Shown here: positions 36,216 through 48,275 of the stretch, piece by piece | Position numbering within the stretch: the stretch's first letter is position 1 | Layout of the letters: each line of letters opens with the position of its first letter | Assembly: GCA_009741485.1 (NCBI GenBank) | Contig: CM019214.1 | Span: 50,501,284 to 50,565,283, forward strand | Reading direction: 5' to 3' | DNA from: Malurus cyaneus samueli | Lineage: Eukaryota > Chordata > Aves > Passeriformes > Maluridae | Length of the DNA: 64,000 nucleotides | The notes under the pieces: model-generated | The model's input: only the letters and a program-made list of their open reading frames with translations | Told to the model about the DNA's origin: nothing | Databases searched by the model: none | Made by a program: the position numbers and the translations under genes

Positions 36216-39200
36216 ACTAAACTGCTCCAGCTGTAGTTTTCATGTAAACAATGATTAAGAATTGGTGGAGGAGGTGAGCAACAGAAAATGTAAATGTTAA
36301 AGATAGATAATTTATTATTTATTTTGGTGATTTCTATTATTGCCTGATTTTTCCATCTTGACTGCATTGTCAACCCCTTTATGAAGGGGTTTAATTTTCT
36401 TTGGGTTTATATTTTTTTGTTCTTTACTGAATTGTTGGTGTTTGACTCTAGAACAAAGATGACATTCTATAATAGTGTGGGCAAAATGCTCTGTCATAAT
36501 AAATTTAAATTATATTGATACAAACGTTAACTCAGAATAAGAAACAAATATTTATAAGCACAGTTAGCTTGCAGATCAATGCAAGAAAAAATAATGTCTT
36601 TTAATTTAAAGATTCATAAATTGTTCCTATTAAAAACCGTTATTTTTCTATGTCATATAATAAAAACTACATTTACATGAACACTGTGTTGCCACAACAA
36701 TACCATCTGAGAAACTAAAATCTGTAAATCTTGACTGTTTCTTGTTGTCTGGCATGTCTATAAACATTTTGTGCACTTTAACTTTTACAGGCTGTATTTA
36801 ACAGATTATTGAAATCAAAACAAGTTTGTGCTGAGGCAACTGAGAACCTTATGTGTAGTTTTGCAATTTTTTTGAGTTAAATATGCAGTACAAATCAAAG
36901 CAATGTAAGAAAACATAATGCACTGTTGAAAACAGCTGAACAGGCAAATTAAATGCCACACTGCGTTCCATGTTTTTATTCTACAGAATATGAAATGAAT
37001 ATGTAACTATATAGCATGATATAAAGTGTTAAAATTTTAATTTAATTGGGTCAAATAACAGACCTTAAACAGATAGGAGAACTCTGGTTTTCATGCAGTT
37101 TGTGACATACAACTTAATGTATTTGGAAGATATCATTGAGGCCCACAGCTGCATGTGTCTGCAAGCCTCTCTCACTGGTTTTAGCCCACTATTCTATGAT
37201 ATGGTCATCCAAATGGTGACACTGTTTTATGTCCTCTCTGCAGTTTGTGTGTATAAATGCATGGATTGACAAACTTTACTGAAGCCATGTTTTTGTCAAT
37301 TGTGAGCTTTTTGAGTACTCTGATTATATGATTCCTCTGCCCATATGTGAATCTATCATACAAATAATAGAGATAATATTGAACTGAAAATAGACTTTAT
37401 CATTTATTCAATTTAAAATTCTCACAATATGAAGATGATGAAATAATTATTTTGCAGTACTCAAATGATGGGCAGAGATGCCTGTTTGAAAGATCTTTAC
37501 ATCAGCAGCTAAACCCTCTCCAAATTGGATAGCATAGCAGTGGTGCTATAATACCAGGGAGACTTCAAACTGAAAGTGTTAAAAAGATACCATAGATTGA
37601 AGGGAAAGAGAATGGAAAGAAATAAGGAAGAGGCAAAAGAATATTAGGGCTTTTCAAAATGATGATACATTCTAGTTCATTCAGACACCATCCCCAAAAT
37701 AGACAACTAAATAAAACGTGTTGGACACTTACGCAGTTTCAGAATGTAAGACAATTACTTAGAAGGCAGTTTTGCAAATATAGAGTTTTTTTTTTTCCTA
37801 GGAAAAAAAAATTGCTTCTATACTAAATGCAGTTTATGTAAATAAAAATGCATAATAATATCAATATATTATTCACAATACATATTTATGTTATTTACAA
37901 TACATATATTTACAATATATAAATTGAAAATAATAATACTATTTATTTTATTAAATTATCAAGAATTTCTGTACTTACCTCTGTGTTAAGAATTGATGTG
38001 ACTAAACTAGTAAGTGTATTAGCTATTAGGGTGAGACTACACCGCCTTGTGGCTTCCCCAGAATGGAATAAAAATATTTTCTGTCACTACTCTGCTTATC
38101 ATAAACATTGATTTATTTTGGAATTATATGAGATTTAGCCCCTTTCATGGTTTTTGTAGTCTCATCTATAACAGTTGCTGCATCCAAGTAAATAGATAAA
38201 TGAGTAATTAGTCAGTAGTAGATAAAAGATGAATTGAAGAAACTATCTGGTAATTCAGTAGTTACATATTTCTTAGGGAGAAGCAGAAGAGAATGTTTCT
38301 TTTCCTGACACTCTTCTAATCCTTGGAATATATTTGGTGTATTAAATAATTGTCTGTGGTGTTGTTCTAATGATGTCTGAAGACAGATACATTTTGCTTT
38401 CTCATTGCATGCCATGATGAAATTCAAACCTAATATTGCTTGTAGTTTTATTATCCACCACAAATTATTAATTCAGATATCCTCTTCTCTTCCCACGGGC
38501 ACTTTTTTTTTCTGAGATTATTGCCACTAACTGTGTTTGATAAGGGTAAATAAAACTACTTTCTCTGACGGGATGATTGTCTTTAAAAATGAACTAACAT
38601 TAAATGTGTTATGGTGAAATTCTGTCTAGGACAAAGTGTTCTCCTCATCCAATAATTTTAAAGCAATACCTCTTCCATCTGGTAAATGGAATTCATAGTC
38701 TTTGGATTCAAACTGTTTTAATGAAAGAGCAATTGTCTAGGCAAATTCACTCATAAAAAGTTCCATTTTCACTGAATGCAGGCTAGTTGAGATTTTGCAC
38801 TTGAACAGAATTATCTTATCTGAAATTAGCTCAGTTATTTGCATACATACAGGCCACAGATGGAAAGGAGATTCAAAAATAAAAACACCATCTGCATTTG
38901 TCTTTAATGACAAGTTACACAGAAGCCAGAAATTCTCATTTTCAATAACTACATTGCAAACTTGTTCACAAGATCTTCACAGTCCACTTCTGGTTTGACC
39001 CCTCAAAATAATTATTATAAAACTTAACTATGTTTAAATAATAGGACACATATATATCTTGTAATTAGGGATGTAACAAAATTTTCTTTCATAAACCATT
39101 TGGAATATGCTAGCATACCAACTCTGTAATGTATCTATAGAATATATTTTTGTCAGTGTTTATACTCCTAAATTTGAATGACATAAAATTTACTGAAATT

Positions 39201-39660
39201 GCCATTAATGTTTGTGGTGATCAGTTATGTGGGTCAATAATCTTGCCTGGGACAAAATATAAGAGACAATAGTAACAACTGTTTTGTAACATGGTCACTG
39301 TGAACTGAAGGCACTGTCAAACCCCAAAATCCACTCTCAATGAGACTCTTTGAAGGGCTTACAGTTGTTCATGTGCTCTGAGTCAGACACATGGGAGAAA
39401 TATTAACAAGATATTCTCAAGAGGTCAAACACAAAAAAAAATGTACTGACAATTTGGAGAAGCAGAAAACTTTGGCAAAATGTCTAGAGCAGCATTCAAT
39501 ATGCATAAAGCACTTCTCAAAGCATTAACTTTAGCTCATTCAACATAGCAAACACTAAGCCGGTCCAATTTTTATGTTAATCAAAACATTTCTCAAAACT
39601 CAGAGGAGAAGAAATTAGAAGAAAAAGGAAGACAGAAAATATATGGAAAAGAACAACTAC
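36216..39660. other. A+T-rich unique DNA, no gene seen
   Basis: No gene or transposon recognised. About 37845-37960 is extremely A+T-rich with imperfect repeats of an ACAATACATATTTAT-like unit. Confidence 0.5.
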
Positions 39661-39719
39661 AGCTACAGCTCCTGGTTCCAGGAGCATTCAGCTGATAGAA
39701 GTTCAAGAGGTAAGGTGGA

Positions 39720-40030
39720 GATATGCTTTCCTTGTGCTCTGCCTTAAGTACCCTTTGTCATTCCTGGGCCCTTCCCCCAGAATGGGACTTGTGGTCATTT
39801 GGGCACTCAGGAGCTGGGATAGGATCTCCAGAGCATGGGTGGAGCATTGGCTCTGGTGTGCCAGGGGTTGGTGGCCACTGCAGGGCTGGGATACAGCCCA
39901 TGGGTGTGGGGTGTGCTGGGCAGGGCATTGCCTCACCAAAGACAAAGCCAGACCTGTCCCTTTCCTTACACACACATCCCCAACATGTTTCGAGCCACCA
40001 ATCTCTTCCAGTCTCTCACAAGGTACACCC
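39720..40030. other. GC-rich island of unknown nature
   Basis: About 300 bp of markedly higher G+C, rich in CTGGG and GGTGTG words, opening several overlapping ORFs of 70-120 codons on both strands at once. That pattern comes from composition, not from a gene. On the minus strand a TATA-like ACTTAAGG lies near one end (about 39747), so an unrecognised LTR is possible. I see no CR1 or ERVL-like blocks in it. Confidence 0.4.
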
Positions 40031-40689
40031 ATATTTTTCTTAGATTTGGGAAAGATACTTATATGTTATATTACAGGAACATTTTTGATCATCTATATCC
40101 ACTGACACATGAAAATATTTCAACACAGAAGGGAAAAACAAAAGGATGCCAGACTGTTTATCTGGATTGTTATTAATACTCGTTATTTGAATTACAGAAT
40201 TGAAATCTGAATGAGAAATATCCTTGGCAAAATTATAACTGAATTCTAAACTGGCAGTGTTCTAATTTCAGGTTTCCTCTTTTGTCAAACAGGATATTTA
40301 AATTTATTCAGGAAAAAAAATCTTTGTGCTTAGTGTTGAGAACATTAATTATTATTTACTCTAGGACTTATTTTAACTGAAGAATGTAAAGCACACAGTG
40401 AACTCATCTAACTATACAACAGAGGAAGGCACAGAGAAGACCATGTTTCTCAGTCTTGCACATAATATTGTTATTATTTTGTTTCCTTCTTGTTACAGTA
40501 GAAATTCCATTAAATGTAGTTTTAATAGATTTTAGGTCTATCATTAAGTCCATTCTGCAGAATTTCTTCCACTCATTCATTGCCTTTTTCTCATTCCTTG
40601 TTTTTGAGTTACTTGGTATTCTCTTTCAGCTTCAGGCATCAGTTGTGGGATTTTTTTTGAGTCCATCTTTCCTTCCCTCAGACAGAGGC
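40031..40689. other. A+T-rich unique DNA, no gene seen
   Basis: No feature recognised between the GC-rich island and the LTR fragment that follows. Confidence 0.5.
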
Positions 40690-41042
40690 CACTAGTATAA
40701 TCAGGTCCTAAAACAGGCATAGTGCATAAATATAGGGCAAAGAAGGAGGAAAGAGGAGGGATGTTTTGGGTGATGGCATTTGTCTTCCCAAACAGTGACC
40801 TATGATGGGGCCCTGCTCTCCTGGAGATGGCTGAACCCCTGCCTGCCCACAGGAAGCAGGGAATAAATTTCTTGTTTTGCTTTGCTGGCATGTGAGACTT
40901 TTTCTTTCCCTATTAAACTGTCTTTATCTCAGTCCAGGAGTTTTCCAGCTTCTACCCTTTTGATTCCTCCGCAGATCCCTCTGGTTGGCGGGTGAGGACC
41001 AGCTCTGAGGGGTTTGGCTGCTGGCTGAGGCTAAACCATGAC
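40690..41042 (+). mobile_element. ERVL-like LTR, part U3 + R + U5, plus strand
   Basis: This is the same family as the 16187 LTR but on the plus strand. In order it shows a TATA-like CATAAATATAGGG (about 40726), the blocks GGTGATGGCATTTGTCTTCC and CTGGAGATGGCTGAACCCC, a polyadenylation signal in CCCTATTAAACTGTCTTTAT (about 40910), then U5 ending GAGGCTAAACCATGACA at 41042. The first 250 bp or so of U3 are missing from its upstream side. Confidence 0.88.
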
Positions 41043-41185
41043 AGAAGCAGAAAGGTCTTTGATATTGTGTACGCACTGCTCAACAACACCTAAATTAACC
41101 CTCTCTTAGCACTGGTTTTGTCACAAATATAGAACATAGTACCATACAAAGTGCCACGAAGAGAATGAATTTTATTGTTGTCAAA
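41043..41185 (-). mobile_element. Inverted U3 5' segment of the same LTR family
   Basis: Immediately after the U5 end, the plus strand carries the antisense of the start of U3: AGAAGCAGAAAGGTCTTTGA, GCACTGCTCAACAACACC, GAACATAGTACCATACAAAG and CACGAAGAGAATGAATTTTA. These align in order with 16610-16740 of the minus-strand LTR. So this piece lies on the minus strand, joined head-on to a plus-strand LTR. The distal end is approximate. Confidence 0.8.
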
Positions 41186-41883
41186 GGCATTATATCATGA
41201 ATAATTAAAGAGTATGAAGCACTTTATTTTCCCTCTTGGCCTTTGATTTTCTTATATTTATGTTTAAAGGGTCCTGCTTTCTGGTTTTTGGTGTGGGGTT
41301 TTTTTGGTGATTTTAATAGATTTTAATTGTTTCACCTAGAGTTGTTTTACTCTTCATGCATGCCAAAGATGAAAAATCCCCATGCCTGTTGCTTTCTTAG
41401 AGGGATTTAGCTGCCTTTCTGACAATGAAACTATAGCTTAATTAATCTTTCTGAGGTTATGTCTGTACCCTCAGGTAATGAAATGAACATTCCCAGAAGT
41501 GAATAAAGAGCACAGATGACAAGTAAAAGAGTACAAACATTATTTCTGCCCATTTGGTAATATGCTTCTCAAAAATTTAATCAAACTGTTGCCTTGCTCT
41601 TCAGTAATCTTTTTTTTTTTTTTTGCATCCATTTACTTAATTATATATCTGAAGTACTGATTAGTTTCTGCACATAAACTTGTATTTGGAAATATTTGAG
41701 TACTAATTTTATTTCTACTCAGTTCCATATGGATGACAAAAACGAAAAACAATTAAAGTTTTGGATTACAGTGAAAATTTTAATGGAGGTAATTGTGTGA
41801 GAGAAAACACATTTCAGTCCTTAAGCATTATCTGACTGTGACTGTTCCAAGTGCTGAATGCTATGAATAGAACCCAAAATTAA
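41186..41883. other. A+T-rich unique DNA, no gene seen
   Basis: No feature recognised apart from short T runs. Confidence 0.5.
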
Positions 41884-41945
41884 AATCACAGAATCATGGA
41901 ATAAACTGAGTGGGAAAAGGCCCACAAGGATCATTGAGTCAAAAT
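41884..41945 (-). mobile_element. CR1 LINE 3' tail, very short
   Basis: AATCACAGAATCATGGAATA, then GAGTGGGAAAAGGCCCACAA and GGATCATTGAGTC, match the last 60 bp of CR1 in antisense. They closely resemble the start of the longer copy at 48276. Minus strand, extreme truncation. Confidence 0.82.
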
Positions 41946-44900
41946 AAACATAAAAAAGCACATGCAAGAAAAAGCTACTGAAGAAATCTGTGAGGAAACA
42001 CCAACATTCCTCTTAACCCTTTGTTATAGTATTCAACTCAATCCCAAAGATTTCACCACATTTGTGTGGAGATGCATGTCCAGTGGACTGCTGAGCACAC
42101 AGGGCAGCTGCTACAATGATTTCAAACACTAAAGAATTCAGATATTAACCTAATCATGCAGCATGATGGGGAGATAGCATATCTAAAAACCTGATTACCA
42201 CAGTATTGAACCAGATCAAAGGAAGGAACTGTTTCAGATAGATATGCAGTTAAGCAGTCAAGGTAAACAACAGAATTCATTCTGTATATAAAGGCACAAC
42301 TACTGAAGAAAACACCAGAAATGTTGATCTGAATGATACAGATCGGCCAATAAGGCACACCCAAAGTAAATGAATAAAGTATATAGCTACACCTTGAATA
42401 TGCCCCTGACAAAGCTTGTTATGCTTACATTATCTAGAAAAATACTGAAAAATGTTGCTTGAAAAGAAAGATCAAACTCAGGGGAAAAAAAAAGTGCAGC
42501 AAACGTGAGGAAAAACTGACACTTCTAGGTACATGTCTGTGTTTATCATTGTGCAGAACATAGGTGCAAAACCACTGTTTGTTTAATATTCAGATCCCTT
42601 TTAAATCTATCTAAAATTGGCATTTTTTGTTTTTTGGTTTTTTTTTTCCTGTGCCAAAACCAAATTGTAGTTTATATGAGGGGAAAGGGGAGTGAGTGAA
42701 TCAGAGGAAGCCTTAGTCAATTGCATTCAAGATGCACTATTAATCCATGCAGAAAAATAAGACAAGCAGGGTAAGACCCTAAATGGCTAAAGAAGACACA
42801 GTATGGGCAGCCTCATCCCCCCAAAAAACCCAAATAAATTAAAACCATACCAAGTAACAAAAAAACAAAAAAAAAAAAAAAAAAAAAGTATAACATAAGC
42901 AAACAAGTGTTAAATACCACAAAACCCAAGGACAACTTCTTCTGAAGAAAAATATTATCTGCTGTGTTCCCAGTATAGAAACTAGAATTTATTTCTGCAG
43001 GACCAAATGTTGGCATAACTGACATGTATCTCTCGTGATCCATTCAGCACAGCACACAGTAAAGGCTTCAAAGATCTTTTTCAGCATTCACCAAAGATGA
43101 ATGATTATTGCTGGAGAATCTACAGAAAGAAGAATGAAAACTGTGTTCAGGAAGTGCCAATCTGACACCTACAGTATTTACTGTCCTTTTGGACCACAGA
43201 GGAAAACTGCAACTGTAATTTTTGTGACTTGTAAAGTCAGCTGATGCTGATCTATTATTGATGGCCCACATTGGTCCAAATCCATTAATGTTATCTGAAA
43301 ATATGACCTTAAAGGATTCAAGGGAGAAGCCTGCAAAGGAAAAGATATCAATAAAGCTGAAAGAAAGCTATGCTTTCATCTTAAAGAACCTTTGTATTTA
43401 TTTTCAATATATCAAAATAAAACAAGCATAACGATTTGGGTTAAAAATAATTTACACATTTTTTTTTTTCTATAAAGCATAAAGAATGTACATTGGCAGA
43501 TGAAAGAAAAAAAAAATCCATTTACATGGAGCATGTGTCTCCAAAAATAAATAAACTTGTGTGCACAGAAACTTCAGAAAATAAATTGTTCTTCACATAT
43601 GTACATATAATTATGAATTACCAGCACATTGCTAATTAGCATGAAGATTATTGCAAACAGTGCAGTGTGGTTATAAGCAGACCAAGGAGAACAACCATTT
43701 CAGAAAGAGGCCCTAATGATCAAATCCATCTTAGCATGGGCATGTTCAACTCATTTAGAAAATGTGAACACATGCTGGACACAGAAGAAGAATTATTACC
43801 CTCAACCTTCTGGCTAAAGTCTTGATAATACAGCCCAGCTTTACAAAGGATAAACAGAAAACCTCTGCCAATTACATACTTGCAAATGTCCTTAAAAGAG
43901 GTTGAAAAAGCTTCACAGGTATGCCACGTAATGATTATGCCTACTAATGACATACTGAGGAAATAATTTGAATTTATATCTCATTATTATGTATTCAAAA
44001 AGTATGTTAAAGAATGCTGCAATTCACTAATATAATAGTAATCTCTAGTTATTAACTTTAGAACATCAGTTCTAAGGCAAGCAACCTGTCTCCAAGCTAA
44101 GGCCGTCAGAGAGACCAACAGCTGAGGGTACTGAGGGGCTTTTATGATTAATGGTTCACAGGATCAAAATACAAAGAAAAGTATTAAACATCTCCAACAT
44201 GAAATCACTTTGAATTAGAAATTCACAACTTCTCTGTAATCAATAACATCTCTACTCAATAAAATCTGTAATCAATAAAACCGATTAACTGAGTTGTTAT
44301 CAGATTTGGACAGCCAGCTCCTTTGTGAATTTCTATGAGACTCAGGAAGGATGCATTTTTAGTGAAAACTTCCCCTAAGCATTGCCTCGGTAGCTTAACT
44401 TGGCAGAAAATGCATGAAATCAGCAAAAGCAGAAAGAACATTGTAGCATTTGGGAATGTCGAAAATGCTGCTTAACCAGCATCATTGCTATGGCTGCCTG
44501 CAGGCCAGTTTAATTAGGCTACAATTCATATGCAAGAAAGTAGTTTTGTAATTACTGTCAAATGATCAAATCAATGTATAAAAGCGAAGGAGGATTATCC
44601 ATCCCCAGTAATGAACCATACAGAAGTTGAGTGGGATTTGTTAGCTGAGACACCTATTTGTCAAAAATTCACTGTAAATTATATAAGAAAATAAATGTAG
44701 CTATGGTCAGATATTACACCATTTTAGAGAATACACCTCAGTTTGTTGGATTGAACTATGATTTTTTATTAGATCCATATACTGATTTTTCTACCAAACC
44801 ATGCTGACATATTTGTAAGCACAGTTACCAGTATCCATTTTAAAAATCATATACTTTTTAAGCAGAAAAGTTACCAGAACTTCAATAGAAAGGGTTGGCA

Positions 44901-45600
44901 TCAAGCTGCCAGAATTAATGATGTGATTTTTCGTTATCTGCTTTAGTAGCAACAGAAGATATTTTTAAGGCACTCAAATTTACTCCAATTTTTATTTGAT
45001 ACTCTTTAAGAACAATAGAAAAGGGTTTAGTTACGGAGATAAATATCTGGGTGACAGGGAGGATTTATTTCCCTTTTACTTTAAATCAGCATATTACTAA
45101 AAGAAAACTATTTCATTAAATTAACAAAGACCAGAGAATATAATTATTTTTCTCAATATGGCTTATTGTCAAGTGTCTGCATTTGGTATATTTGCCCAAT
45201 ACTTCTGATTACCATATATTTAAGTTATCAGAAAAAAAAAAAAATAAAAATCAAACCCTATAAAATATGGAATATAAATAAAATTAAATTCCATAAGAAA
45301 TCTTCCACTGGGTGCATTAAAGAAGAAAATGAATCTCACTTCATCTTTAAAAACACGACATGAAGTGATTGATCTGAGGAGCATTAAAATGAAACCCTGA
45401 GGAGGTGCCTAAGTTTCCCTAAAGCAATTATATGTTTTGATCTCTAGATTTTTTTTTTCATTAAGGATGTTTTCTTCTTCTGTCCCTGTTTTTAGGCATC
45501 TGACTTGCAAATAATTAGATTCACAATTAATATTTCACTTTCAATCTCTGCTGTTTATGACTATATTTATGCAAAGAATTTTCCAGAAATTTCTATGATT
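41946..45600. other. A+T-rich unique DNA, no gene seen
   Basis: No gene recognised. An A-rich tract occurs near 42855-42888. A 14-bp repeat TCTGTAATCAATAA occurs at 44233-44246 and 44265-44278. The stretches at 43.6 and 44.5 kb carry homeodomain-type TAATTA motifs (see findings). Confidence 0.5.
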
Positions 45601-45690
45601 GGTATGGTATGGTATGGTATGGTATGGTATGGTATGGTATGGTATGGTATGGTATGGTATGGTATGGTATGGTATGGTACAGTATGGTAT
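45601..45690 (+). repeat. (GGTAT)n pentanucleotide microsatellite
   Basis: Fifteen perfect GGTAT units (45601-45675) are followed by GGTAC, AGTAT and one more GGTAT, giving 18 units over 90 bp. Five is not a multiple of three, so in one frame it encodes a five-residue cycle (Gly-Met-Val-Trp-Tyr). That open frame is a by-product of the repeat. High purity suggests length polymorphism between individuals. Confidence 0.98.
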
Positions 45691-47080
45691 AACAGGAATT
45701 TGGAAGAACATTTAAATCACTCCTAGTTCGAAAACAAGATTCTATTTCACACGGTAAGACACAGGAGCAAAATTATTAATTCCAAATTGTATATATGAAC
45801 AGATACAGTAATATTAGCTCTAACACATATACATATATATGCATAGTATTCTTCTTTTCATAAGAAAATTAAAAGTTATCAATTCAAAGCTAGAGACTTT
45901 GTAAACTTTAATATACAGGATTTAATTTACTCATTTTTTAATTCATGACATGTATGTTAACTTCTGTTGCCCATGTGACCCTTAGTCACATTTATTCTTA
46001 ATGTTTAACAGCTCTGAGAGCTTGATATTTTGATTTTTTTTTTCTTTTACTTGATTGGTGGTGAGTTTTTGGTTTTTTGTTGTTTTTTTTTTGGGTTTTT
46101 TTTTTTTTTTTTTTTTTTCCAGATGAGTATATCTGGTACAGCTGTAAACATTCATCCCTTCCTCTTCTACTCAGACAAGAAAGAGAATTAAAACAGACAA
46201 AAACATATATATTAAAATTTGATCATCGGTCAATGCAAATGGAAAGAAAAGAAGACAGAAAGAAAAACTGATTCTAAAAATTTCTGAGAGAAATCAAAAT
46301 ATTTTCTGATTAAATAAAATTGCATTTTCAAAAAATTTAGCTACAAAATGAAATTTCGAGGTGAATCAACCACCTCTGAATCTAGTAATGTTTTCATGTT
46401 CAATTTACTGCAGAAAGTTAAATGACATTCTATTTTTTTTTAAATCTAATTTGAATTCTCATAAATTTCTAATCTACTTCTCAAGCTAGTTATATGGCAA
46501 ATAAATGTGTTTCTTTAGTAAAATTAAATAGATCACCGCACTATGGACATGTTTTATGACTTGGAATGTTTTCCAGGGTGTAAACCATAGTTTTTTTCTT
46601 AACTAGGGAGAAAACACGAGTTTTTTTCTTATGGCAGATTTGGGAAAAGACATGCATCTTTGGCTAAAGAGACTTAGTATTTTACTTCATTACTTTTCAG
46701 CCTGAGGACAGTGGTGAAACAAAATGTTTTGGCAAGCAAGTCTACTTTTTAGCCTGATTCCTCAGTCATGAGCTTCTCCCACCTTTGCGTTAACAGTTTA
46801 TTCATTGTAACATATAAATAATTGACAGATACCCCAAAGTGTCCCTATTCCATAAAGTAAGTTTTAACAATGCAAAGTTTTTCAAAATGCTGTAATGCAT
46901 GTTCTCCTGATTTGTACCAATACATTAGGCTTTGTTATTTTAAATAGTGTTATGGCAACCTTCCCAGAGCAGATGTCTGTCAGCAGGAGCAAAATCTACA
47001 TTGTAAATTCTGAAGGAAAAAAAAAATCTGAACAGTTAGCTAAAGCCAATTAACAGTTAGCAGTCTATGACTATTCTGGG

Positions 47081-47119
<39 letters not shown>

Positions 47120-47798
47120 AATGGATAAAATCTGGCATTTGCTTAATCTTATTTATACCCTTCTATCTCCTATAAACCTTTAGAAAAGCTATCATAGAAT
47201 TTGAAATGCTGTTTTCTATAATGTTAACAATTTTGGTCTATGTTTGAAAAGAACACAACAGTATTAAAAATGTGAATAAATTAACCATATGCAATAAGTA
47301 TTGAAATACTTGGAAAAATGTTCAAATTTCTATAAATGTTTTTTTCTAGAGTTTCTGTCTACAACCATTGTGAAAACCTAATTGCATAAGCAATGTTTTT
47401 TTACATACCTTTTAATCTCATTTCTTTAATTAAGAACCCAGCAGAAATGTTTTATACCCTTGAATTCACAGTTATTAAAGAGGAATGAGGAAAAAAAACA
47501 TCTAATTTCAAATATTTGCTGAAGAAACATGCTTCTGAGTTTAACATAACCATGAACTTTGAAAATCTGGGCAAAAAAAAAAAAAAAAAATCAGATAACA
47601 ACACAGATAATTTCCCAAAATTCATTATTTCAACATAACAACCATATAAATTAAAATAAAAAAAAATTAAAAATCCCCCCCACATCACCTTTGCATTGTC
47701 TAAAACATTGCATTAGATGGCAATCTGAGAGAAAATTAATTACATGAATACATATTGCAAGTCTGAAAAAAATCTTTCCTCAGAAGATAATTTGCAGC
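45691..47798. other. A+T-rich unique DNA with homopolymers
   Basis: No gene recognised. There is a T/G-rich block at about 46035-46119, a pure A tract at 47081-47117, and a further A run near 47574-47590. Confidence 0.5.
47081..47117 (+). repeat. Pure poly-A tract (37 nt)
   Basis: Thirty-seven consecutive A residues, the longest homopolymer in the window, with no recognised retrocopy upstream. Confidence 0.95.
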
Positions 47799-48274
47799 TG
47801 TCATGGTTTGGCCCCAGCTGGCAAATAAGTATGATATAGATGTTTGCTCATAACCCCATCCGTTCCATCAGATGGGGAGAGGAATAGGAAAAATCTTAAA
47901 CACATGGACTAATATAAAAACAGCTTAAAGTAAAGTAAAATATAACAACAACAACAACCATTATAATAATTGCAGTGAAAAGGGAAAAGAGAGAGAGGAA
48001 CAAAACCCAAGAAAAATAAGTGATTCAAAAATTAATTTTTCATCACTTGCTGACAGATGCCCAGCCAACCATCCCTGAATAGTGATGGTCATCTCCCAGC
48101 CAGCTTATATACAAAACATGATATTCTATGCTATGAAATATCCCTTTGGGCAGTTCAGGTCAGCTGCCACGCCTGTGCTTCCTCTCATCTTCTTGTGTAC
48201 CTGCTCACTGACTGAACATGGCAAACTGAAAAGTTCTTGTCTTAGGGTAAACTCTATTCAGCAACAACTAGAAT
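47799..48274 (-). mobile_element. ERVL-like LTR, U3 start missing at a CR1 copy
   Basis: It begins with TGTCATGGTTTGGCCCCAGC, the family's antisense U5 end. On the minus strand a TATA box (GTATATAAG, complement near 48105-48113) precedes U5. The blocks GAAATATCCCTTTGGGCAG and CATCTTCTTGTGTACC match the copies at 3.5 and 16.2 kb. It stops at TTCAGCAACAACTAG, about 110-130 bp before the expected U3 start, exactly where the CR1 begins. The pol remnant beyond the CR1 has the same orientation, so this could be the 3' LTR of that provirus. Confidence 0.88.
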
Positions 48275-48275
48275 G

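Noticed and set aside
37180..37205. ATTCTATGATAT as a possible plus-strand CR1 tail
   Set aside because: A single octamer without any CR1 body blocks before it.
39703..40176. Five overlapping ORFs of 70-120 codons on both strands
   Set aside because: Simultaneous opening on both strands follows from GC-rich composition with few stops; no domain is recognisable.
45590..45600. TTTCTATGATT as a possible plus-strand CR1 end next to the microsatellite
   Set aside because: Only one octamer-like match and no CR1 3' UTR sequence upstream.
45505..45726. ORF encoding a Gly-Met-Val-Trp-Tyr repeat
   Set aside because: The frame is produced by the GGTAT microsatellite; flanking codons show no protein-like character.
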